From: an uncultured Flavobacterium sp.
Lineage (GTDB): Bacteria; Bacteroidota; Bacteroidia; Flavobacteriales; Flavobacteriaceae
Direction: 5' to 3'
NCBI RefSeq assembly: GCF_946482535.1
Contig: NZ_CAMLRU010000021.1
Span: forward strand, 1 to 21,765
Length of the DNA stretch: 21,765 bases
This document shows, in pieces, positions 15,667 through 21,765 of the stretch (its first letter is position 1; every line of letters starts with the position of its first letter). The notes beneath the pieces were generated by a model that was given only the letters and a program-made list of their open reading frames with translations, made no database searches and was not told the DNA's origin. Position numbers and translations under genes: made by a program.

Positions 15667-16303
15667 TTTTTAAGATGGATTTGGTTTGGGTTTGCGGACG
15701 CGCATAGTCAAATCGGTCTAAAATTTTGGGCAAGCAATAGCCGTCCAATCCGTTTACAGTTACTACATCGGCTTTATCTAGTTGCAACCAATAATCATCG
15801 TGTAACATCTCGTCACGGAAATGAATTTCTTCAATGGCTGCTATGATATGAATGGTGTTGTTTTCTTTGATTTCGTATTCGTTGAGGTATTTGCAAAGCA
15901 ATTTCACCGGACTTTCCGCAACAAAAGGCACGTCTATTTCTGAAAGGTATTCTTCGGTTAGTTTTACCATTTCAAATTCGGATTCCTCAGCATTATAACT
16001 GGCTGAGGTTTGATGTGCTTGGGCAATGATATTTTGGCCAATATGGTTTACGGTAAAATAGCCGGTTGCTTTTAGGTTTTCATAGGTGTTTCTCGCTACA
16101 ACATTTGGGCGAAGGATAAAACCTAACAAAGCGGGATTGCTTCCCAAATGCGTAACGCTCGAAAATACGGCCACATTAGCAACACCGGTTTCCGATTTGG
16201 TGCCGATTAAGTTAGCCGATTTGTATCCGGTACAACTGTTAATCAAGTTCAGACGATGTACTTTGGATAGCGAATCCCATTCGGAATGGGTAATTTTTCT
16301 CAT
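15656..16303 (-). CDS. Flavin reductase family (FMN-binding split-barrel) protein
   Basis: A 215-residue protein with the flavin reductase-like split-barrel pattern: [30 protein letters not shown] (31-60), GFILRP (61-66) and [17 protein letters not shown] (71-87). Members bind FMN or FAD and reduce it with NAD(P)H or pass electrons to partners. As first gene of the operon it may provide reduced flavin to the two photolyase-type proteins, which need FADH-; this is inference from position. The ATG at 16303 is preferred over the in-frame TTG at 16318, because the TTG lies within the candidate -7 box. A 15-nt palindrome lies in codons 5-9. Its 3' end overlaps the DUF2256 start by 11 nt. Confidence 0.88.
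   Translation of the reverse strand: MRKITHSEWDSLSKVHRLNLINSCTGYKSANLIGTKSETGVANVAVFSSVTHLGSNPALLGFILRPNVVARNTYENLKATGYFTVNHIGQNIIAQAHQTSASYNAEESEFEMVKLTEEYLSEIDVPFVAESPVKLLCKYLNEYEIKENNTIHIIAAIEEIHFRDEMLHDDYWLQLDKADVVTVNGLDGYCLPKILDRFDYARPQTQTKSILKNGA
16276..16290. other. Perfect 15-nt palindrome in the first codons of the flavin reductase gene
   Basis: CCCATTC-G-GAATGGG. As RNA from the - strand it could form a CCCATT/AATGGG stem with a CCG loop, starting about 13 nt after the ATG. It could be an operator downstream of the promoter, a translation-tuning hairpin, or coincidence. Confidence 0.5.
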
Positions 16304-16315
16304 GCTTTTTTCTTT

Positions 16316-16323
16316 CAAAGGTA
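16316..16323 (-). promoter_or_regulatory. Candidate -7 box of the light operon
   Basis: On the - strand the bases read TACCTTTG, a perfect TAnnTTTG match, 12 nt before the ATG at 16303. The leader would be very short. No TTG is found 19-21 nt upstream, so the -33 element is missing or replaced by an activator site in the divergent spacer (16324-16449). Confidence 0.5.
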
Positions 16324-16418
16324 AACTTTGTTTAACTTAAATAAAAAATAATTAAACAAAATTTATGATTTTGACCAAATAAATAAGTCTCAGGCGTTTT
16401 ACTTCTGTAATATTTCAG

Positions 16419-16426
16419 TAATTTTG
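16419..16426 (+). promoter_or_regulatory. -7 promoter box of kmo
   Basis: TAATTTTG matches TAnnTTTG and lies 23 nt before the kmo ATG. A clear TTG at the right distance is absent; TTTTA at 16397-16401 is the nearest candidate. This spacer is divergent with the light operon. Confidence 0.6.
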
Positions 16427-16449
16427 CCTAACTTTTTTTTCAGATTTCA

Positions 16450-17796
16450 ATGCAAAATCCTCAAAAAATTGCCGTTGTCGGTTCGGGTTTAGTCGGAACT
16501 TTATTGGCAATCTATCTTAAAAGGCAAGGACATACCGTTCACGTTTACGACCGAAGTCCGGATATTCGAACAGTCGAATTTTCGGGACGTTCCATTAATT
16601 TGGTAATGTCTAATCGAGGTTGGAAAGCCATGGAAGATGTTGGTTTGGATGATGAAATCAGAAAGATTGGTATTCCGGTCGATAAAAGAGCGATTCATCT
16701 AAAAGACGGCAAACTCAATTACCAATATTACGGCAAAGACGGCGAGGCGATTTTTTCGTTATCACGTGGTGTTTTGAATCGAAGAATGATTGATTTGGCA
16801 GAAGCCGAAGACGTGGAGTTTTTCTTTGAGCACAAAATTTGGGACGTGACTTTAGCCACAGCAACTTTACACATCGGAGAAACCGAAAGAGGCGAGTGGA
16901 CCGAATTAAAGTACGATAAAGTATTTGGTGCCGATGGTGCTTTTTCGAGAATTCGCCACCGCATGCAACGCCAAAGTATGTTTGATTATTCGCAGGAGTT
17001 CATGAAATTGGGCTACAAAGAATTGCACATACCGGCGAACGCTGACGGATCGCACAAAATTGATAAAAACTCTTTACACATATGGCCGCGCGGCAATTTT
17101 ATGTTGATGGCATTGGCCAATTTAGACGGTAGTTTTACTTGTACGTTATTCATGCCGTTTGAAGGCGAAAACTCGTTTGAACAATTAAAAGATGAAGCCG
17201 CGCTGGTCGATTTCTTTGCTAATTATTTCCCTGATACGGCAGCAGTAATCCCCGATTTGGTTCGTGATTTCTTTAAAAACCCAACCAGTTACTTAGCGAT
17301 AATGAAGTGTTATCCTTGGACGTTTGAGGATAAGGTAGCTTTGATAGGTGATGCTTCTCACGCTATTGTGCCTTTTTACGGTCATGGGATGAATGCCGGT
17401 TTTGAAGACATTACCATTTTGAGCGAAATGATTTCAAAGTACGGCGATGATTGGAAAACTATTTTCTCCGAATACCAAAAATCGCGTAAACCCAATGCCG
17501 ATGCGATAGCCGAATTATCCTTGCGCAATTTCATCGAAATGAGTACCAAAACCGCCGATGAAAAATTCTTATTACAAAAGAAAATCGAAAAATGGTTCTC
17601 CGACAAGCATCCCGACAAATGGATGCCTTTGTACAGTCGCGTAACGTTTAGTTTGCAACCTTACTCCGAAGCTTTGGCGATAGGTGATTTCCAAAATCAA
17701 ATTATGGAAGAGGTGATGCAGATGCCGAATATTGAAGAAAAGTGGAATAGCGAAGCGGTGGAAAACAAAATTATATCGCTATTAAACTCCAAATAG
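16450..17796 (+). CDS. kmo: Kynurenine 3-monooxygenase
   Basis: A 448-residue FAD-dependent aromatic hydroxylase that converts L-kynurenine to 3-hydroxykynurenine with NADPH and O2. The N-terminal dinucleotide-binding motif is GSGLVG (11-16). Family blocks SGRSINLVMSNRGW (45-58), SLSRGVLNRRMIDLA (103-117), GADGAFSRIR (160-169) and GDASHAIVPFYGHGMNAGFED (starting at residue 300) identify KMO rather than a general hydroxylase. Its product is a substrate of the kynureninase coded at 5565-6842. The two genes are not in one operon. The C-terminal codons (NSK) and stop lie in a 14-nt repeat. A long inverted repeat downstream probably ends transcription. Confidence 0.95.
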   Translation: MQNPQKIAVVGSGLVGTLLAIYLKRQGHTVHVYDRSPDIRTVEFSGRSINLVMSNRGWKAMEDVGLDDEIRKIGIPVDKRAIHLKDGKLNYQYYGKDGEAIFSLSRGVLNRRMIDLAEAEDVEFFFEHKIWDVTLATATLHIGETERGEWTELKYDKVFGADGAFSRIRHRMQRQSMFDYSQEFMKLGYKELHIPANADGSHKIDKNSLHIWPRGNFMLMALANLDGSFTCTLFMPFEGENSFEQLKDEAALVDFFANYFPDTAAVIPDLVRDFFKNPTSYLAIMKCYPWTFEDKVALIGDASHAIVPFYGHGMNAGFEDITILSEMISKYGDDWKTIFSEYQKSRKPNADAIAELSLRNFIEMSTKTADEKFLLQKKIEKWFSDKHPDKWMPLYSRVTFSLQPYSEALAIGDFQNQIMEEVMQMPNIEEKWNSEAVENKIISLLNSK

Positions 17797-17811
17797 TAAA
17801 CTCCAAAACTC
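17784..17811 (+). repeat. Two-copy 14-nt repeat over the kmo stop codon
   Basis: AAACTCCAAATAGT (17784-17797) is followed by AAACTCCAAAACTC, again a multiple of 7 nt. The kmo stop TAG is part of the first copy, as the aroA stop is part of an array. Confidence 0.65.
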
Positions 17812-17829
17812 AAATAAATTTCAAATTAA

Positions 17830-17871
17830 AAGCTTCAAATATCAACTGTCAAAGTTTGAGATTTGAAGCTT
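17830..17871. terminator. Probable bidirectional terminator between kmo and the cupin gene
   Basis: AAGCTTCAAAT (17830-17840) and ATTTGAAGCTT (17861-17871) form a perfect 11-bp inverted repeat around a 20-nt loop that can pair further (TCAAA-G-TTTGA). It lies between convergent genes. The T-rich run on the + strand begins only 20 nt later, so efficiency is uncertain. Confidence 0.6.
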
Positions 17872-17909
17872 GGGGCTTATTTGGAATTTGGCATTTTATT
17901 TTTTGTGAT

Positions 17910-18272
17910 TTATTCTTCCCGATGCACTTTATTAAAATCAAACGCCGGTTGGCAAATCGCAATGTATTCACAAGGTTCGTCAAACGGATTGGAATATTGC
18001 ACTCGCGTATTTTTTTCAATTTTGATGGATTCTCCGGCTTCTAAAACCACCGTTTCATCTTCAATAATAAACTGCTTTTTTCCAGAAATAATATAGGTGT
18101 ATTCGTCGAACTCAGGCGTTTGAAACGGTTCGCTCCAATGCGGCGGCGCAATCATGTGTGCGATTGAAATATTTGGGTTGTTAGTCGTAGCGTTGCCGTG
18201 GTGTTCTTCTATGAGTTTGCCGTCTGTAGTTGGCACAACAAAAGGTTTTTTTTGGATGAAATATTTACTCAC
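17910..18272 (-). CDS. Cupin domain-containing protein
   Basis: A 120-residue single-domain cupin: HWSEPFQTPEFDEYTYIISGKKQFII covers the first conserved motif (metal-ligand His and Glu positions partly kept), and AGESIKIEKNTRVQYSNP the second, whose usual His is not evident. Small cupins serve as metal-dependent enzymes or ligand-binding proteins, and no specific reaction can be assigned. It is too short and lacks the motifs of 3-hydroxyanthranilate dioxygenase, although it lies beside kmo. It begins 54 nt after the end of the DUF4440-like gene on the same strand and may be the last gene of that series. Confidence 0.8.
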   Translation of the reverse strand: MSKYFIQKKPFVVPTTDGKLIEEHHGNATTNNPNISIAHMIAPPHWSEPFQTPEFDEYTYIISGKKQFIIEDETVVLEAGESIKIEKNTRVQYSNPFDEPCEYIAICQPAFDFNKVHREE

Positions 18273-18326
18273 TGTTTAATATTTTTTAGTGTTCGTGAAC
18301 CTTTGGTTTTTTATTTGTTGTTGGTT

Positions 18327-19433
<1,107 letters not shown>

Positions 19434-19434
<1 letters not shown>

Positions 19435-20954
19435 TATTTTCTGAAAAGCTTATTCAGTACACCAAAAACCCCGCGAATAAAAGTGGCGCTGGTCACCACT
19501 TTGGTCACTGATTTCCCGATGACTTCGGCGGTAGTTGGCTCGTTGCTTTTTCTTTTTTCTTCTTGTTGGGTTTCTTGTTCAGATTCGGCTTGCTGATTGG
19601 CTTCCTGAATTTTTCGATTGAGAATTTCATAGGCGCTTTCGCGGTCTATTTCTTCATTGTATTTTCTGACCAATTTTGAATTGGCGTTGATTTCGGCAAT
19701 TTCGCTGTCGGTCAAAACATCCATACGACTCATTGGGGCACGCATCATTGTTGCGGCTAACGGAGTAGGAATTCCTTTTTCGTTTAAGGCCGTTACAAAA
19801 GCTTCGCCGATTCCCAAAGAGGTTAACACTTCATCCGTTTTATAATGATCGGAAACCGGATAATTTTCGGCCGTTTGTTTGATGGCTTGTCTGTCGTTGG
19901 CGGTAAAAGCTCTCAAAGCATGCTGGATTTTCAATCCTAATTGGGCCAAAACACTCGCCGGAACATCCATAGGGTTTTGAGTGATAAAATACACGCCTAT
20001 GCCTTTGGAACGAATGAGTTTGATGATGGTTTCAATTTGGTTGAGTAAGGCATCGCTGGCTTCATTAAAAATCAAATGTGCTTCGTCAATAAAAATGACC
20101 AATTCCGGTTGGTCGGCATCCCCTTTTTCGGGTATTTGCTGGTAAATTTCTGCCAACAAACTCAGCATAAACGTGGAGAATAATTTGGGTTTGTCTTGTA
20201 TGTCGGTTAATCGAAGAATGTTGACATAGCCTTTGCCATTTTCGTCAATTCGCATTAAATCATCAATCTCGAATGATTTTTCGCCAAAGAAAATATCGCC
20301 ACCTTGTTGTTCCAATTCGATAATTTTTCGCAGGATGATTCCGGTGGTAGATGTAGAAATTTTTCCGTAGTTTTCTTCGATCTCATCTTTGCCTTCTTCG
20401 GTGATGTAGTTGATGACTTTTTTGATATCTTTTAAATCCAAAAGTGGCATTTGGTTGTCGTCACAATATTTGAAAATCACTGCGACAACTCCGGCTTGCG
20501 TATCATTTAAATCGAGAATTCGGGAAAACAAAACCGGTCCGAATTCTGAAACAGTAGCGCGTAAACGCACACCGTTTTGTTGGGACAAAGACATCAACTC
20601 TACCGGGAAGCTTTGCGTTTGATATGGAATATTGATTTTAGCATGACGTTCCGTAATAAACGGTTTTTCTTCGCCTTCTCTGGCAATACCTGAAAAGTCA
20701 CCTTTAATATCCATCATCAGTACCGGAATGCCGAACAAAGACAACTGTTCTGAAAGAACTTGTATGGTTTTGGTTTTTCCGGTTCCGGTAGCACCGGCTA
20801 TTAATCCGTGACGGTTCAAAGTTTTTAAAGGCACTTTTACAAAAGTATCAGCTAAGGGTTCGCCGTTGAGTATGGCGCCGCCAAGAATAATACTTTCGCC
20901 TTTGGAGATGTAACCTTCGTTGATGTATTTTGAAAAATCGGATGCTGTAGCCAT
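19434..20954 (-). CDS. HerA-like ATPase (DUF853, YjgR-type)
   Basis: A 506-residue P-loop ATPase of the HerA/FtsK superfamily. Walker A is GATGTGKT (54-61), Walker B LVIFIDEAH (285-293), and a sensor-like YFITQNP follows. The DUF853 blocks DIKGDFSGIA (82-91), SEFGPVLFSRILDLNDTQ (136-153) and GEAFVTALNEKG are present. Residues about 445-480 are rich in Gln and Glu and probably disordered. The length matches E. coli YjgR (about 500). HerA relatives translocate on DNA, but the role of this widespread branch is unknown, and no NurA nuclease is nearby. It is the first gene of the - strand series. Confidence 0.92.
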
Positions 20955-21354
20955 TTATTTTTTGAGTTTTTTATTATAAATATAAAGGTAGGGCAAAATA
21001 ATATAATTTTAAAAATTTATGAAATGTTAATTGTTTTCTTTGGGAGAAAAAAAACGAGTAATTTTAAAAAAGCAAAATTATTATTGTTAAAAATACATTT
21101 TCAAGAATTTTTGCGTTATACATGAAGAAGCTTGATTAAAACCTTGAAAAATAGACTTAATTTTAATGATTATTTAATGATTGTTTTAAATGAGATTAAT
21201 GACTCCAAAAGTGCAAGTAAATCGATATGTTATGGATATGTTATTAATGTTAAAAAAAGTTTTTTTATTTCGAGTAAAAAATTAAATTTGCCCTCAATCA
21301 AGTTTATTAACAACTAAAACTTATAATTTATTAAAACTTTTAAAATTTAAAAAA
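20955..21354. other. 400-nt AT-rich intergenic region between divergent genes
   Basis: It separates the HerA-like gene (- strand) from exbB (+ strand). No convincing gene is present; a 61-codon open frame at 21132-21317 has no recognisable features and consists of AT-driven Lys/Asn/Ile codons. An 11-nt tandem pair, TTTAATGATTA and TTTAATGATTG (21162-21183), with a related ATTAATGAC at about 21195-21203, could be regulator sites. The exbB promoter lies at its right end. Confidence 0.6.
21283..21290 (+). promoter_or_regulatory. -7 promoter box of exbB
   Basis: TAAATTTG is a perfect TAnnTTTG match 64 nt before the ATG, implying a leader of nearly 60 nt. A T-run near 21261 is the only -33 candidate. 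Confidence 0.6.
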
Positions 21355-21765
21355 ATGGCAAACGTTAAAAAAGAATCTGGGTCAAACGGTTTAGGTATGA
21401 TGTCAGGAATCATCATTGTAGCATGTATTTTTGTTGGTTGGATTATTTGGAACTTCATCATGGGTGCAGGTTCAAACTTTGAAGGTGGTGTAAATACAGG
21501 ACATCCACTACCGGGTAATTATTTAGCAATGGTTTATAAAGGAGGACCAATTGTACCTGTTTTGATGGGATTGTTTTTGATGGTGATTGTATTCTCATTT
21601 GAGCGTTTCTTTGTGATTTCTAAAGCAGGAGGAAAAGGAAACTTAGATACTTTCATGAGAAATGTACAAGCGAGTGTGAAAGCCGGAAATATTGATGATG
21701 CTATCTCAGCTTGTGACAAACAACAAGGTTCTGTAGCCAATGCTATTAAAGCGGCTTTAGTAAAA
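21355..21765 (+). CDS. exbB: MotA/TolQ/ExbB proton-channel family protein (3' end outside window)
   Basis: The first 137 residues of an ExbB/TolQ-type inner-membrane protein, open to the window edge. A first membrane helix at about 16-36 (MSGIIIVACIFVGWIIWNFI) is followed by a periplasmic loop with PLPGNYLAMVYKGGPI and a second helix at about 65-84, then the typical SFERFFVISKA...NLDTFMRNVQASVKAGNIDDAISACDKQQGSVANAIKAAL cytoplasmic segment. This fits the Bacteroidota ExbB that energises TonB-dependent transport with ExbD. Downstream exbD genes would be outside the window. The ATG at 21355 follows an A-rich leader typical of highly expressed genes of this group. Confidence 0.9.
   Translation, partial: MANVKKESGSNGLGMMSGIIIVACIFVGWIIWNFIMGAGSNFEGGVNTGHPLPGNYLAMVYKGGPIVPVLMGLFLMVIVFSFERFFVISKAGGKGNLDTFMRNVQASVKAGNIDDAISACDKQQGSVANAIKAALVK

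Noticed and set aside
16304..16318. In-frame TTG start five codons upstream for the flavin reductase
   Set aside because: The TTG is part of the TACCTTTG promoter box, and an ATG follows at 16303 with a normal N-terminus.
17910..18272. Cupin as 3-hydroxyanthranilate 3,4-dioxygenase next to kmo
   Set aside because: At 120 residues it is much shorter than that enzyme (about 170-180) and lacks its N-terminal motif and the full set of metal ligands; it is also transcribed from the opposite strand.
20955..21000. A TAnnTTTG promoter for the HerA-like gene on the - strand
   Set aside because: Only one-mismatch boxes (such as TACCTTTA) without a correctly placed TTG were found, so no promoter was called.
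21132..21317. 61-codon open frame upstream of exbB
   Set aside because: It is AT-driven sequence with Lys, Asn and Ile bias, without domain or signal, and overlaps the exbB promoter box.

Overview
This 21.8 kb window looks like chromosomal DNA from a Flavobacterium-like member of the Bacteroidota. The evidence is AT-rich sequence, promoters with TTG and TAnnTTTG boxes instead of sigma-70 boxes, start codons without Shine-Dalgarno sites, a metallopeptidase ending in a type IX secretion sorting domain, DUF3857 proteins in tandem, and families typical of that group. No rRNA, tRNA, CRISPR array, insertion sequence or prophage was seen.

Left part (1-5315, + strand): a compact block runs from the 3' end of a DUF3857 paralogue through a second DUF3857 protein, a MazG-like pyrophosphohydrolase, an SMR exporter with a TTG start, and EPSP synthase (aroA). 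Spacings are -1 to +2 nt. queA follows with its own promoter. aroA and the spacers around queA carry short tandem repeats of period 7 or 8.

Middle (5316-12713, + strand): single genes with their own promoters and terminators. These are kynureninase (kynU), a secreted HExxH metallopeptidase, an arginase/agmatinase-family ureohydrolase, and a penicillin-acylase-family Ntn hydrolase. A structured intergenic element lies between queA and kynU, and a perfect palindrome fills the promoter spacer of the ureohydrolase.

Light-related operon (16303 down to 12710, - strand): flavin reductase, a 47-residue DUF2256 zinc-ribbon-like protein, cryptochrome DASH, and a four-cysteine FeS photolyase-related protein. 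All overlap or abut, so they are probably translated as one unit. The small gene was recovered by reading the overlap between its neighbours. This operon is the most interesting system in the window: two different blue-light flavoproteins, a candidate flavin supplier and a small unstudied partner.

Right part (16450-21765): kynurenine 3-monooxygenase (kmo, + strand) faces a - strand series of HerA-like ATPase, DUF486 membrane protein, a very AT-rich GIY-YIG-like protein, a DUF4440-like lipoprotein and a cupin. kmo and kynU make two steps of tryptophan-to-quinolinate conversion, but no other gene of that route is present. The window ends inside an exbB/tolQ-type proton-channel gene preceded by a 400-nt AT-rich leader.
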